Below, piece by piece: positions 45,148 to 54,850 of a stretch of DNA of 64,000 nucleotides; positions within the stretch are counted from its first letter, which is position 1; each line of letters opens with the position of its first letter. Origin of the DNA: Desulfuromonas acetoxidans DSM 684 (GTDB lineage: Bacteria; Desulfobacterota; Desulfuromonadia; Desulfuromonadales; Desulfuromonadaceae); contig NZ_AAEW02000001.1 in assembly GCF_000167355.1 (NCBI RefSeq), positions 248,001-312,000 of the forward strand, read 5' to 3'. The notes under the pieces are model-generated. The model searched no databases, was not told the origin of the DNA, and saw nothing but the letters and a program-made list of their open reading frames with translations. A program made the position numbers and the translations under genes.

Positions 45148-46485
45148 ATGATCAAAATTAACAAGGGCTTGGATCTGCCGATCACCGGCAGCCCCGAACA
45201 GAGCATCTCTGACGGCCCGGCGGTGAAAACCGTCGCCGTACTCGGCCCAGACTATGTCGGCATGAAGCCGAGTATGAGTGTAAAGGTGGGAGACCAGGTA
45301 AAACTTGGTCAAGAGCTGTTTGCAGACAAAAAGACCGAAGGCGTCATCTACACAGCGCCGGGCTGTGGCAAGGTCGTTGCCGTCAATCGCGGCTACCGTC
45401 GTGTCCTGCAATCAGTTGTTATTGAACTTAACGGTGATGATGCGGAAACATTCGCTTCCTACAAGGAAGAGGAACTTGCCGGTCTTGATCGCGAGAAAGT
45501 TGTCACCAACCTGGTAAAGTCAGGTCTATGGACGGCTCTGCGCACACGTCCTTACAGCAAGGTTCCTGCAATCGACAGCACCCCGGCTTCGATTTTTGTT
45601 GCCGCCATGGATACCAATCCTCTCTGTGCTAAAGCCGAATTGATTATCAAGGAAGAGGAACAAGCCTTCGCCAACGGCTTGAAAGTCCTGACGCGCCTGA
45701 CTGACGGCTCTGTGTACGTTTGCCAGAAACCGAACGCGGTTCTGCCCAAGGTTGATGGAACGCGTACTGAGGAATTCGACGGTCCCCACCCTGCAGGACT
45801 CGCCGGAACTCACATCCACTTCCTTGATCCTGTCAACGAACATAAAATGGTCTGGACCATCAACTACCAGGATGTCATTGCATTCGGTAAGTTTTTTGTC
45901 ACCGGCCAGTTGCCCCTTGACCGGGTTATTGCTCTGGGTGGTCCTGGCGTTAAAAGTCCCCGCCTGATTCGTACCCGCATGGGTGCCAGCCTTGACGAGC
46001 TGCTGGCAGGAGAACTGAATGCCGGCAACCAACGCGTTGTCTCCGGCTCGGTCCTGCACGGTACAACGGCTGAAGGCCCCCTGGCCTTTCTGGGGCGCTA
46101 CCATCTGCAAGTTTCCGTACTTCCGGAAAAACGTGAGCGTGAGTTCCTCGCGTCACTGACTGCCGGTGGTGACCGCTTCTCACTGAAGCGCGTCTTCCTG
46201 TCCGCCTTTACCGGTGGCCCCTCTGCTCCGATGAATACCAGCCAGTACGGTCGCAAAGGTAATATCCTTTCGATTGGTTCTTTCGAAAAAGTGATGCCTT
46301 TGGAGATTCTGCCCAACTTCCTGCTGCGCAGCTTAGCTGCCGGAGACACCGACCAGGCACAGCTGCTGGGCTGCCTGGAACTGGATGAAGAAGATCTGGC
46401 CCTGTGTACATACGCCTGTTCCGGCAAAAACGACTACGGCGTTATGCTGCGTGAGGCACTTACCACCATCGAGAAAGAGGGATAA
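45148..46485 (+). CDS. nqrA: Na+-translocating NADH-quinone reductase subunit A
   Basis: A 445-aa peripheral subunit of the sodium-pumping NADH:quinone oxidoreductase, thought to take part in quinone binding. Seen: [18 protein letters not shown] at the start and a biotin-carrier-like [20 protein letters not shown], the RnfC-like fold, then a central [16 protein letters not shown]. Length is standard. The ribosome-binding site is weak (GAAAGTG), in contrast to the leader ORF upstream. First gene of nqrABCDEF. Confidence 0.97.
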   Translation: MIKINKGLDLPITGSPEQSISDGPAVKTVAVLGPDYVGMKPSMSVKVGDQVKLGQELFADKKTEGVIYTAPGCGKVVAVNRGYRRVLQSVVIELNGDDAETFASYKEEELAGLDREKVVTNLVKSGLWTALRTRPYSKVPAIDSTPASIFVAAMDTNPLCAKAELIIKEEEQAFANGLKVLTRLTDGSVYVCQKPNAVLPKVDGTRTEEFDGPHPAGLAGTHIHFLDPVNEHKMVWTINYQDVIAFGKFFVTGQLPLDRVIALGGPGVKSPRLIRTRMGASLDELLAGELNAGNQRVVSGSVLHGTTAEGPLAFLGRYHLQVSVLPEKREREFLASLTAGGDRFSLKRVFLSAFTGGPSAPMNTSQYGRKGNILSIGSFEKVMPLEILPNFLLRSLAAGDTDQAQLLGCLELDEEDLALCTYACSGKNDYGVMLREALTTIEKEG

Positions 46486-46490
46486 TAGCC

Positions 46491-47654
46491 GTGAAATTAC
46501 TCGACGAATTGAAACCTCACTTTGAGAAGGGTGGCAAGTGGGAAAAGTATGCCGCCGTTCACGAAGCCATTGATACAACTCTGTACTCCCCCGCCGATGT
46601 AACGACGGGTTATACCCATGTTCGTGATAGCATCAACCACAAACGCGTCATGAGCGTTATCATGCTCGCCCTGCTGCCGTGTATCTTCATGGCCATGTGG
46701 AACAGCGGTTATCAAGAGAACCTGACCCTGAACCAAATGCTCGCAGCCGGCCAGATTGATGCACTGCCCGGTTTCAGTGACAGCTCCTCGGTTCTGGCTA
46801 ATGTGCTTACCGGCGCAGGCATGCTGCTTCCGGTCTTTCTCGTCGCCATTATCACCCAGGCTGTCTGGGTTGTTGTTTTCGCAGCAATGCGCAAAAAAAC
46901 CATCGACGCCGGCTTTCTCGTAACCGCCGCGTTGATTGCACTGCTGATGCCGCCGACAGTTCCCTTGTGGCAGGTTGCCATTGCAACCTCCTTCGGTGTT
47001 GTTATCGGCCGCGAAGTATTTGGCGGTATTGGCATGAACTTTCTCAACCCGGCCCTGGTTGCCTGGGTTTTCTTGTCACTGGCCCATCCGACATCCATGT
47101 CCGGCGATGCCGTGTGGACAGCCGTTGATGGCTACACCGGCGCAACCCCACTGGCCATGGCATTAAGTGACGGAACAGCCAGCCTCGCGGCTCAAGGGAT
47201 CACCTGGAAATCGGCGTTCCTCGGCACAATTCCCGGCAGCATGGGTGAAACATCCGCCCTGGCCTGCTTGTTCGGTGCTGCAATTCTGCTGATTTCCGGC
47301 ATCGCATCCTGGCGCATTATGGCTTCTGTTGTTCTTGGCGTTATTGCACTGTCTTCACTGCTGTGCATGTTCGACTCTAATGCGATGAACCCGGCCTGGC
47401 ACTTGGTACTTGGTGGCCTGGCTTTCGGTACGGTCTTTTTAGCTACTGACCATTCTTCTGCGGCTATGACAACAAAAGGCCAGTGGATTTATGGCATTCT
47501 GATCGGTGTTCTCGTCGTTGCTGTTCGAGTTTACAACCCGATGATGCCTGAGAGTGTCGGCATGATCATCCTGTTCGGCAACGTTGCAGCACCGCTGATT
47601 GACCGGCTGATCGTGAACGCACACATCAAGAAAAGGAAGTTGCGCCATGTCTAA
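46491..47654 (+). CDS. nqrB: Na+-translocating NADH-quinone reductase subunit B
   Basis: A 387-aa membrane subunit that carries covalent FMN and riboflavin and forms the sodium channel. Seen: many helices in the 55-380 region, GFGVVIG-like FGVVIGREVFGGIGMNFLNPAL, and the FMN attachment motif DGYTGATPLAM (Thr of TGAT). It is slightly shorter at the N-terminus than the Vibrio protein. It overlaps nqrC by 8 nt. Confidence 0.97.
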   Translation: MKLLDELKPHFEKGGKWEKYAAVHEAIDTTLYSPADVTTGYTHVRDSINHKRVMSVIMLALLPCIFMAMWNSGYQENLTLNQMLAAGQIDALPGFSDSSSVLANVLTGAGMLLPVFLVAIITQAVWVVVFAAMRKKTIDAGFLVTAALIALLMPPTVPLWQVAIATSFGVVIGREVFGGIGMNFLNPALVAWVFLSLAHPTSMSGDAVWTAVDGYTGATPLAMALSDGTASLAAQGITWKSAFLGTIPGSMGETSALACLFGAAILLISGIASWRIMASVVLGVIALSSLLCMFDSNAMNPAWHLVLGGLAFGTVFLATDHSSAAMTTKGQWIYGILIGVLVVAVRVYNPMMPESVGMIILFGNVAAPLIDRLIVNAHIKKRKLRHV

Positions 47655-48417
47655 TGATTCTATCTTTAAAACATTTCTGGTCGCTTTCCTGCTGTGCATC
47701 GTTTGCTCGGTACTGGTCTGCCTGGCTGCGATCGTGCGTATCGACCGGGAAGCGTATAATAAACAACTTGAGATTCGTAAAACCGTCCTCGCCGCAGCTG
47801 GTTTTCAGCAGCAAATTGACGACGGAGGCAACATTGACGAATTGTTCACTACCAACATGCAACCGAAAATCCTTGATATCGCAACCGGTGAATACACTGA
47901 TGCGGTTGACGTAGCAACCTACAACCAAAAGGAAGCCATGGAGAATCCTGAGCTGACCGTCAAAATTCCTGCAGACAAGGATTTGGCCGGCATGGGTTCA
48001 CGTGCAAAATACGCGACTGTCTATCTGGCGGAAAACGGCGATGTCATTCTGCCGATTCGCGGTGCAGGTATGTGGGGCCCTATGTATGGCTATATTGCCG
48101 TGGCCAATGACGGTAATACCGTCAAGGGCATGACCTTCTATCAACACGCTGAAACACCTGGCCTTGGTGCTGAGGTTGACAACCCAAAATGGAAAGCACA
48201 ATGGCCCGGCAAAGAGATTTATGCTGGGGACAACGTTGCTTTGAAAGTCGTTAAAAACGGCGCCTATGACCCCAAAGCATCAGATGCAGCCAATACTATT
48301 GACGGCTTAGCCGGTGCAACGGTAACGGGTACTAAAGTTCAGGGGATCATCCGCTACTGGTTCAGCGATCATGGCTTTGGCCCCTTCCTGGCCAAACTGA
48401 AAGCAAAGAGAGGTTAA
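47647..48417 (+). CDS. nqrC: Na+-translocating NADH-quinone reductase subunit C
   Basis: A 256-aa subunit with one N-terminal membrane helix (about 10-30) and a periplasmic FMN-binding domain. Seen: [14 protein letters not shown] and the covalent FMN motif [13 protein letters not shown] (Thr of GAT), the target of ApbE. The apbE gene lies 3 kb downstream. It follows nqrB with an 8-nt overlap and precedes nqrD by 2 nt. Confidence 0.97.
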   Translation: MSNDSIFKTFLVAFLLCIVCSVLVCLAAIVRIDREAYNKQLEIRKTVLAAAGFQQQIDDGGNIDELFTTNMQPKILDIATGEYTDAVDVATYNQKEAMENPELTVKIPADKDLAGMGSRAKYATVYLAENGDVILPIRGAGMWGPMYGYIAVANDGNTVKGMTFYQHAETPGLGAEVDNPKWKAQWPGKEIYAGDNVALKVVKNGAYDPKASDAANTIDGLAGATVTGTKVQGIIRYWFSDHGFGPFLAKLKAKRG

Positions 48418-48419
48418 TC

Positions 48420-49034
48420 ATGGCAAAAGCAAAAGATGCTCTGCTGGATCCATTATTTAATAACAACCCCATCGCATTACAGATCCTTGGTATCTGTTCT
48501 GCCCTGGCGGTTACCAACAAGCTGTCGACAGCTTTTACCATGACTATCGCGGTAACGATTGTTACCGGATGCTCTAACGCTGCCGTCAGTGCGATTCGCA
48601 ATCACATTCCTAACAGTATCCGGATCATCGTTCAGATGACCATTATCGCAACACTGGTTATCATTGTTGACCAGATGCTTAAGGCGTACGCTTACGAGAT
48701 GAGTAAAGCGCTTTCTGTCTACGTTGGTCTGATCATTACCAACTGCATCGTCATGGGTCGCGCCGAAGCCTATGCCATGAAAAATCCTGTTGTTGAAAGT
48801 TTCATGGACGGTATCGGTAATGGCCTGGGTTACGGCCTGGTTCTCATGCTGGTCGGTTTTGTTCGCGAACTGTTTGGTTCAGGCAAATTGTTTGGACTGA
48901 CCGTTCTGAGTCCCGTTAATGACGGTGGTTGGTATGTCACCAATGGCCTGATGCTGTTGGCACCCAGCGCCTTCTTCCTGATTGGCTTCATTATCTGGGG
49001 TTTACGGACCTGGAAGCCTGAACTCCAAGAATAG
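48420..49034 (+). CDS. nqrD: Na+-translocating NADH-quinone reductase subunit D
   Basis: A 204-aa membrane subunit with six helices, paired with NqrE around an intramembrane iron centre. Seen: ligand cysteines in [16 protein letters not shown] and [16 protein letters not shown], and the conserved [14 protein letters not shown]. Length is standard. Confidence 0.97.
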   Translation: MAKAKDALLDPLFNNNPIALQILGICSALAVTNKLSTAFTMTIAVTIVTGCSNAAVSAIRNHIPNSIRIIVQMTIIATLVIIVDQMLKAYAYEMSKALSVYVGLIITNCIVMGRAEAYAMKNPVVESFMDGIGNGLGYGLVLMLVGFVRELFGSGKLFGLTVLSPVNDGGWYVTNGLMLLAPSAFFLIGFIIWGLRTWKPELQE

Positions 49035-49045
49035 GAATAGACGCC

Positions 49046-49654
49046 ATGTCACATTATTTCACGATTTTTTTTAATTCTGTATTTATTGACAACATTGCAC
49101 TGACCTTCTTCCTCGGCATGTGTACGTTTATTGCCGTTTCCAAAAAGGTTGACACGGCAATGATGCTGGGACTCGCGGTTATCGCCGTTGAACTCATCAC
49201 AGTCCCTGTTAACAATTTGCTCTACACGCTGCTGCTTAAAAAGGGCGCACTGGCCTGGGCCGGATACCCGGAACTGGACCTGAGCTTTCTCGGCCTGATC
49301 TGTTATATTGCCGTTATCGCAGCGATTGTTCAGATCCTTGAGATGGCTCTGGACAAGTACCTGCCCTCCCTTTACAACGCTTTGGGTATTTTCCTGCCGC
49401 TGATCACAGTTAACTGCGCCATCCTCGGTGCGTCACTGTTTATGGTAGAGCGTGACTACAATGTCATGGAAAGTACCGTTTACGGTGTCGGTGTCGGTGC
49501 TGGTTTCGCTTTGGCGATCATGCTTTTGGCAGGTATTCGTGAGAAACTGACCTACAGCGATGTCCCTAAAGGACTGCAAGGCGTCGGTATCACATTCATC
49601 ATTGTCGGTCTGATGGCTATGTCATTTAAAGCCTTCTCCGGCCTGACTTTTTAA
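49046..49654 (+). CDS. nqrE: Na+-translocating NADH-quinone reductase subunit E
   Basis: A 202-aa six-helix membrane subunit homologous to NqrD in inverted topology. Seen: [17 protein letters not shown] and [18 protein letters not shown], with the two cysteines of the intramembrane iron site, and [18 protein letters not shown] near the end. It lies 11 nt after nqrD. Confidence 0.97.
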   Translation: MSHYFTIFFNSVFIDNIALTFFLGMCTFIAVSKKVDTAMMLGLAVIAVELITVPVNNLLYTLLLKKGALAWAGYPELDLSFLGLICYIAVIAAIVQILEMALDKYLPSLYNALGIFLPLITVNCAILGASLFMVERDYNVMESTVYGVGVGAGFALAIMLLAGIREKLTYSDVPKGLQGVGITFIIVGLMAMSFKAFSGLTF

Positions 49655-49690
49655 GCACAGAACACTGTACTTATAGGATTGGATGAAATT

Positions 49691-50923
49691 ATGGATTTAA
49701 CACTCGTAGTAGCCGGTTGCACAATGTTCACCGGTGTGATCCTGGCTCTTGTTGCTATCATTTTGGTGGCACGCAAGGGTCTGGTTCCCAGCGGCGACAT
49801 TAATTTTTATATTAACGATGATCCCAGCAAGACGATTACCACCAAGCCCGGTGGTAAACTGCTGGGAGCCCTTGCCGACCAAGGTATCTTTATTCCCTCT
49901 GCATGTGGTGGTGGCGGTACCTGTGGTCAGTGCCATGTCAAAGTCTTCGAAGGTGGTGGCGACATCCTGCCGACAGAGACCGGCCATATTAACAAGCGTG
50001 AAGCCCGTGAAGGTTTGCGTTTGGCCTGTCAGGTAAACGTTAAGCAAGACATGAAACTGGGTATTCCCCGCGAAATTTTTGACATCAAGAAATGGGAATG
50101 CACCGTACGTTCCAACGAAGGTCGCGCAACCTTTATTAAAGAATTTGTTGTTGAACTGCCCGAAGGCGAGGATTGCGATTTCCGCGCTGGTGGTTACATC
50201 CAGATTGAAGCACCTCCCCATGAGCTGTCTTATTCCGATTTCGATATTGAAGAAGAATACCGTGCGGACTGGGATCAATTTGATCTGTGGCGTTATAAAT
50301 CGGTCGTTAAAGAGCCGATCATGCGTGCTTACTCCATGGCCAACTACCCTCTGGAGAAAGGCATCATCATGCTCAATGTCCGGGTTTGCCCGCCACCGCC
50401 AAGTGCTCCCGACGCACCTCCGGGACAGATGTCCTCTTATATTTTCAATCTTAAGCCCGGTGACAAGGTCACTATCTCCGGTCCTTACGGTGAGTTCTTC
50501 GCCCGTGAAACGGACAACGAGATGGTCTTCATCGGTGGTGGTGCCGGTATGGCTCCGATGCGTTCTCACATCCTTGACCAACTGCTGCGTCTCAACACAG
50601 ACCGTAAGATGACCTACTTCTACGGTGCACGTAGCTTGAAAGAGATGTTCTACGTCGAAGAGCTTAATGGCCTGCAAGAGAAGTACCCCAACTTCTCATG
50701 GCATTGCGCATTATCTGATCCGATGCCGGAAGACAACTGGGAAGGGCCGGTCGGATTTATCCACAATGTCATGTACGACCTGTACATCAAAGACCACGAG
50801 GCCCCGGAAGACTGCGAATACTACATGTGCGGTCCTCCGATGATGGCCAACGCCGTCACCAACATGCTCATGGAGCAAGGTGTCGAGCGTGAAAACATCA
50901 TGTTTGACGACTTCGGTGGTTAA
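49691..50923 (+). CDS. nqrF: Na+-translocating NADH-quinone reductase subunit F
   Basis: A 410-aa electron-input subunit. Seen: an N-terminal membrane helix (about 5-27), a [2Fe-2S] ferredoxin domain ([16 protein letters not shown] and a later ACQVNV), an FAD domain with RAYSMANYP, and an NADH-binding domain with [12 protein letters not shown] and YMCGPPMM. It oxidises NADH and passes electrons to the FMN of NqrC and NqrB. I start at the ATG at 49691; an in-frame TTG 12 nt earlier is less likely. A strong terminator follows. Confidence 0.97.
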   Translation: MDLTLVVAGCTMFTGVILALVAIILVARKGLVPSGDINFYINDDPSKTITTKPGGKLLGALADQGIFIPSACGGGGTCGQCHVKVFEGGGDILPTETGHINKREAREGLRLACQVNVKQDMKLGIPREIFDIKKWECTVRSNEGRATFIKEFVVELPEGEDCDFRAGGYIQIEAPPHELSYSDFDIEEEYRADWDQFDLWRYKSVVKEPIMRAYSMANYPLEKGIIMLNVRVCPPPPSAPDAPPGQMSSYIFNLKPGDKVTISGPYGEFFARETDNEMVFIGGGAGMAPMRSHILDQLLRLNTDRKMTYFYGARSLKEMFYVEELNGLQEKYPNFSWHCALSDPMPEDNWEGPVGFIHNVMYDLYIKDHEAPEDCEYYMCGPPMMANAVTNMLMEQGVERENIMFDDFGG

Positions 50924-50942
50924 ACTGATTAAGTTGTGATAT

Positions 50943-50996
50943 CGCCCCCTTATGTTATTCTTTTGACAGGATCAACATAAGGGGGCGTCTTTTATT
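50943..50996 (+). terminator. Terminator after nqrF
   Basis: A perfect 14-bp stem CGCCCCCTTATGTT/AACATAAGGGGGCG with a 17-nt loop is followed by TCTTTTATT. Since the next genes serve the same enzyme, partial read-through is plausible. Confidence 0.88.
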
Positions 50997-51010
50997 CTGG
51001 AGGGAATGTC

Positions 51011-51466
51011 ATGCCATACGGACAAGCAAAAGAGATCTTAGAATATGCTCGTGAATTTCATCGCAAGGCAGGTGCTTATTATCAAAAGCTTTCCTGTCAG
51101 ACCCAGAGTGCTCGTGTCAAACTGCTTCTCGACTACCTGGTGCGCCATGAAAAGCATCTCGAGAAAACCTTGAGTGATTATGAGCAAAGTATCGCAACAA
51201 AAGCGCTGAACAGCTGGTATCAGTTTTCTCAAGACCAAAGAACTTTCCAACCACTGGACTCTCTTAGTTATTCCGAAGAGATGACGGTCGATGAGATCAT
51301 CAAATCAGGCACGACCATTGACAACTGCCTGATCGCATCGTACAAAGGGATGGCAGACACGGCGACATCCGCAGAGATTCGAGAGATCTTCGAAAACCTG
51401 CTCGCCATGGAAGAACAGGAAAAACATGTCAAAGCCCGCATTGCATTGGGGATTAATGACATGTAA
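51011..51466 (+). CDS. Ferritin-like (rubrerythrin-fold) helical protein
   Basis: I do not recognise a named family. The 151-aa product is almost wholly helical and has the spacing of a four-helix bundle with repeated E-x2-H-type pairs: EFHRKAGAYY (about 15-24), RHEKHLEKTL (about 45-54), late MEEQEKHVKARI (about 133-144). This suggests a ferritin-like di-iron protein, but the second helix pair lacks an obvious E-x2-H, so metal binding is uncertain. GGAGG lies 7 nt before the ATG. It sits between nqrF and apbE and is followed by its own terminator. Confidence 0.68.
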   Translation: MPYGQAKEILEYAREFHRKAGAYYQKLSCQTQSARVKLLLDYLVRHEKHLEKTLSDYEQSIATKALNSWYQFSQDQRTFQPLDSLSYSEEMTVDEIIKSGTTIDNCLIASYKGMADTATSAEIREIFENLLAMEEQEKHVKARIALGINDM

Positions 51467-51494
51467 GAGAAGCTCAACTCTCTTGATATTTTCG

Positions 51495-51530
51495 GGCCAC
51501 GTCTGCATAGACGTGGCCTTTCTTATTTTC
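51495..51530 (+). terminator. Terminator after the ferritin-like gene
   Basis: A 10-bp stem GGCCACGTCT/AGACGTGGCC with a GCAT loop is followed by TTTCTTATTTT. It lies just before the apbE ribosome-binding site. Confidence 0.85.
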
Positions 51531-51543
51531 TGGAGTCCTTTTC

Positions 51544-52578
51544 ATGCTTCGACGCATTATTATCCTCGTAACACTGGTTCTTATCGGTACCGTCGTGTAT
51601 CTTAACCACGCGCCAAAAGGCCAAATCGGCCCCCTGTTGCTTAGTGGTTCAACTATGGGAACAACGTATCACTTAAAGGTTTTTGTTCCACCAGAGTCTA
51701 AATTAAACACTGACGAGATCTCTAAACAGGTCAGCGCATCTCTTGATAAGATCGATCGGCTGATGTCAACATACAAAGAGGATTCTGAGGTCTCCCGATT
51801 TAACGCGCTGCCGAGTAATCAGTGGTTACCCATCTCCGAACCCACCTATCACGTCATTAATGCGGCAGTGCGCTACAGCGCTATGAGTGATGGTGCATTT
51901 GATATTACAGTTGGAAAACTTGTCAATTTATGGGGCTTTGGACCAACCATTAATGTCAATGCAATCCCGGATGCAAAAAACATCGACCGACTTCGCAACA
52001 AAATCGGCTACACCAAATTACAGATGCGTCCTGATCCGATGGAAATTTTGAAAGAATCTGACGCAATCTATATTGATCTTTCCGCAATTGCCAAAGGCTA
52101 TGCAGTTGATGCGGTGGCTGCCGTTCTTGAACAAAATGCCCTGCATAACTACATGGTCGAAATCGGCGGGGAGATCAGAACATCAGGACACAAACAAACA
52201 GGACAGCCATGGTCTATAGGTATTGAAAGCCCGGTCACCGATCAGCGCTCTGTACAAAAAGTGCTCCATTTGCAACAATCTGCCATGGCAACTTCCGGCG
52301 ACTATCGCAACTATTTTGAACACAATGGACAGCGTTTCTCCCATACCATTGATCCACGCACCGGTTATCCGATCACACATAAACTGGCCTCAGTCACCGT
52401 TCTTGCGGAAACCTGCATGGACGCTGATGCTTTAGCCACATTGTTGACCGTTTTAGGTCCTGAGTCGGGTATGGAATTTGCTGAGAAAAACAACTTAGCT
52501 GTTTTTATGATTATTAAAACCAACGATGGATTTACAGAAAAATCCAGTACGTCCTTCACCCCATTCCTCAAACAGTAA
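51544..52578 (+). CDS. apbE: FAD:protein FMN transferase
   Basis: A 344-aa ApbE-family enzyme that attaches FMN from FAD to Thr in NqrB and NqrC. Seen: an uncleaved-looking N-terminal helix (about 4-21, no lipobox Cys), GSTMGTTYHLKVF, IDRLMSTYKEDSEVSRFN, DLSAIAKGYAVDAVA (metal-binding) and SHTIDPRTGYPI. It would act in the periplasm, anchored to the membrane. GGAG lies 8 nt before the ATG. It is followed by nqrM after 13 nt. Confidence 0.96.
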   Translation: MLRRIIILVTLVLIGTVVYLNHAPKGQIGPLLLSGSTMGTTYHLKVFVPPESKLNTDEISKQVSASLDKIDRLMSTYKEDSEVSRFNALPSNQWLPISEPTYHVINAAVRYSAMSDGAFDITVGKLVNLWGFGPTINVNAIPDAKNIDRLRNKIGYTKLQMRPDPMEILKESDAIYIDLSAIAKGYAVDAVAAVLEQNALHNYMVEIGGEIRTSGHKQTGQPWSIGIESPVTDQRSVQKVLHLQQSAMATSGDYRNYFEHNGQRFSHTIDPRTGYPITHKLASVTVLAETCMDADALATLLTVLGPESGMEFAEKNNLAVFMIIKTNDGFTEKSSTSFTPFLKQ

Positions 52579-52591
52579 ACGGGTAAACTTT

Positions 52592-52861
52592 ATGAAAATA
52601 TTCATCCCTGCAATTCTCATTTTTTTATTGGCTTTTATCGGATTATCCATTGGCATCATTTTCGGTCGCAAAGGAATCAGCGGTTCCTGCAGCAGCAATG
52701 AAGGCAAACTTGCGGATTTAACGTGTACATGCGGTCGTGATGAAAATGATGGAACGAGTTGCGAAAACATCGCAGTCGAAGTCATTGATCCGGTGAAAAA
52801 TCCTGAAGCATATCAAGAACTTTTAGCTGATATAAAAAAGCGAGACGTTACTGCCCAGTAA
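52592..52861 (+). CDS. nqrM: NQR maturation protein NqrM (DUF539)
   Basis: An 89-aa protein with one N-terminal membrane helix followed by GIIFGRKGISGSC, the hallmark of NqrM/DUF539, then three more cysteines (LTCTCGRD and GTSC). NqrM is needed to insert iron into the NqrD/NqrE site. Start at 52592 (MKIFIPAILIF); a longer reading would run into apbE. Its presence right after apbE confirms that the nqr locus encodes a genuine NQR rather than RNF. Confidence 0.93.
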   Translation: MKIFIPAILIFLLAFIGLSIGIIFGRKGISGSCSSNEGKLADLTCTCGRDENDGTSCENIAVEVIDPVKNPEAYQELLADIKKRDVTAQ

Positions 52862-52962
52862 TTTTGTTCATAAATATTCGCCGTACACTGTTTATGATCG
52901 TACTTTTATTTCACTATATCTTTCCGTTTTGACACTACAGTTTGCCTAGCAGGGGTGCTAGA

Positions 52963-53012
52963 GGGCGTTGTTATCAATCTGATGATTGATAACAACGCCC
53001 TTCCCTTTTCAT
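52963..53012 (+). terminator. Terminator of the apbE-nqrM unit
   Basis: A perfect 17-bp stem (GGGCGTTGTTATCAATC arm) with a TGAT loop is followed by TTCCCTTTTC. The length and perfection of the stem are unusual for a simple terminator, and the U-tract is imperfect. Confidence 0.8.
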
Positions 53013-53354
53013 TATGGCCAATTTGGTGACCACCCATGAGCTGTAGATCATACCTGCCCCTTTAATCGCTTTAATGGCGTTCTTGCACAGCTAAAACATT
53101 GCAATGGACACAATCGCAACAGACTTTTCACGCTCTTACAATAGCCTCAGGGTGAGCATATACGTCCGGTGATTTCATCATCACCCACACCAGTCGAGTT
53201 ATTGACAATTTCCATTCAACATCACGGCCACAAGATCATTCTTTAATTCCACACACACCCAAATTCTGGCCATCGACTTCATATATATCCCTGTATGTTT
53301 TATCGTTTTTGATCGCTCAGATGTAAAGATATCTATAAATGAAACGCCAGACAC

Positions 53355-53389
53355 AAAAAAGCCCTTCGGGAAAATCCGAAGGGCTTTTT
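53355..53389. terminator. Bidirectional terminator at the end of the second nuo operon
   Basis: AAAAAAGCCCTTCGG/CCGAAGGGCTTTTT surrounds a 6-nt loop. The flanking A and T runs give U-tracts on both strands. Confidence 0.9.
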
Positions 53390-53412
53390 ATTCAGCGTGA
53401 TCTGACGACGTA

Positions 53413-54831
53413 TTACATCAATGTTTCAACGGCATGCTTTGCTGTCGCCAAAAGGCTCTGAGGCATGGCACCGATGATAATAATGGCCAGAATAAAGAAT
53501 GTTCCGAGCAATTTAGCCGTGAACGGCAATGCAATCACCTCCTGATCGGAGTCAGGAGCACAATAGGCTGCTCGGGCCATCTTGAGATAGTAAAATGCAG
53601 CCACAGCCGCATTGATAACGGCAAGAATAACCAGTGCATAAAAACCCTTATGAATTGCCCCGGTAAACAGCATAAACTTACCAATAAAACCGATTGTCGG
53701 CGGAATACCGGCCATACCAAAGGCAGAGACCAACAAAGTCAACGCCAACAAGGGTGAACGGCGAGACAGTCCTTTCAAGTCATCAAAAGAGACGTTCTCA
53801 CCATCCGGAGCTACGTTGTAAATGACGTAGAAACAACCCAGATTCATCAGCAGGTAGCCAATGACATAGAACACGGCCGCAGACATACCCATCTCATCAG
53901 CGGTCAGGATACCAATCATGACATAACCGGCGTGGGCAATACTGGAATACGCCAGCAGACGCTTAAGATCCGTCTGTACCAAGGCAGTCAAGTTACCAAG
54001 GGTCATAGACAGAACCGCGATAACAGCAAGAACCCAGGTTAACTGGCTGACATCATAACCAGCGACAGCAACAAAACGGATCAGCAACAGAACGGCACCA
54101 ACTTTCGGCAGCGTTGCAACAAAGCTGGTTGTTTCGTTGGATGCACCCTGATAAACATCAGGAGTCCAGAAATGCATCGGAAACAGTGCCAGTTTGTAGA
54201 AAAACGCCGTCATGACAAGAATCATGGCGATAACAGCCAAAGGTTGAGTTGCAACCAGTGACGGCATCAACTGAGCCAGTTCATTGAGGTAGGTGGTATG
54301 GGCCAGGCCGAAAATATAGCTCATGCCATACAGGGTCAGTCCAGTTGAAGCAGCACCAAACAGAACATACTTGATACCGGCTTCCACGTGGATACGCCCC
54401 TGGCCATTGCGAAACGGAATCACCACATACAGTGCGTAAGATGAAATCTCGAGGCTAAGCAGAATCGTCAATAACTCCACTGAACTGCTCAGGAACATCA
54501 GCCCCAGAGCACTGATAGCCAGAAACATGTTGTATTCACAGTGGAGCTTACCTTCGATCCCGGTTAAACCACGACCAAGCAAGAACACCAGAAACAGGCC
54601 CCCGACAATCACCATCTTAAACAACTGAGAAAGCGAATCGACCAGATAAGCATCAAAGAAAAGACTGTCTTGTGCGTTCATGGACATAAACGTGGCCACA
54701 AGCGTCACGGCAGTCAATAACAGGCTGGCACCTTGAATGGTACCAGTGCGAAACTTGCCCAAGGTCATGAAGAACAAGACCAGGACCGTTAACATCAGTG
54801 CCAACTCGGGCAGAAAAGCTGTGTTTAACAT
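53413..54831 (-). CDS. nuoN: NADH-quinone oxidoreductase subunit N, second copy
   Basis: A 472-aa antiporter-like membrane subunit. Seen: LSLEISSYALYVVIPFRNG with the functional Glu, LFPMHFWTPDVYQGA and DLKRLLAYSSIAHAGYVM. It is clearly different from the first NuoN, so the duplication is old. I start at 54831 (MLNTAFLPELAL); a longer in-frame reading to 54945 would lie inside nuoM-2. Last gene of the second nuo operon. Confidence 0.95.
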   Translation of the reverse strand: MLNTAFLPELALMLTVLVLFFMTLGKFRTGTIQGASLLLTAVTLVATFMSMNAQDSLFFDAYLVDSLSQLFKMVIVGGLFLVFLLGRGLTGIEGKLHCEYNMFLAISALGLMFLSSSVELLTILLSLEISSYALYVVIPFRNGQGRIHVEAGIKYVLFGAASTGLTLYGMSYIFGLAHTTYLNELAQLMPSLVATQPLAVIAMILVMTAFFYKLALFPMHFWTPDVYQGASNETTSFVATLPKVGAVLLLIRFVAVAGYDVSQLTWVLAVIAVLSMTLGNLTALVQTDLKRLLAYSSIAHAGYVMIGILTADEMGMSAAVFYVIGYLLMNLGCFYVIYNVAPDGENVSFDDLKGLSRRSPLLALTLLVSAFGMAGIPPTIGFIGKFMLFTGAIHKGFYALVILAVINAAVAAFYYLKMARAAYCAPDSDQEVIALPFTAKLLGTFFILAIIIIGAMPQSLLATAKHAVETLM

Positions 54832-54850
54832 AATTGATCCGATTCTTGAG

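Larger units (their letters stand above)
52862..53412. other. 551-bp intergenic region between nqrM and nuoN-2
   Basis: No gene is seen. It holds two strong hairpin terminators, at 52963-53000 (nqrM side) and 53355-53389 (end of the second nuo operon). The 350 nt between them show no ORF or recognisable RNA. Confidence 0.6.

Noticed and set aside
49697-50677. 326-codon open frame on the minus strand opposite nqrF
   Set aside because: It lies wholly antisense to a gene with clear ferredoxin and FAD/NADH domains, has no recognisable motif and no ribosome-binding site; it is a shadow of the coding strand.
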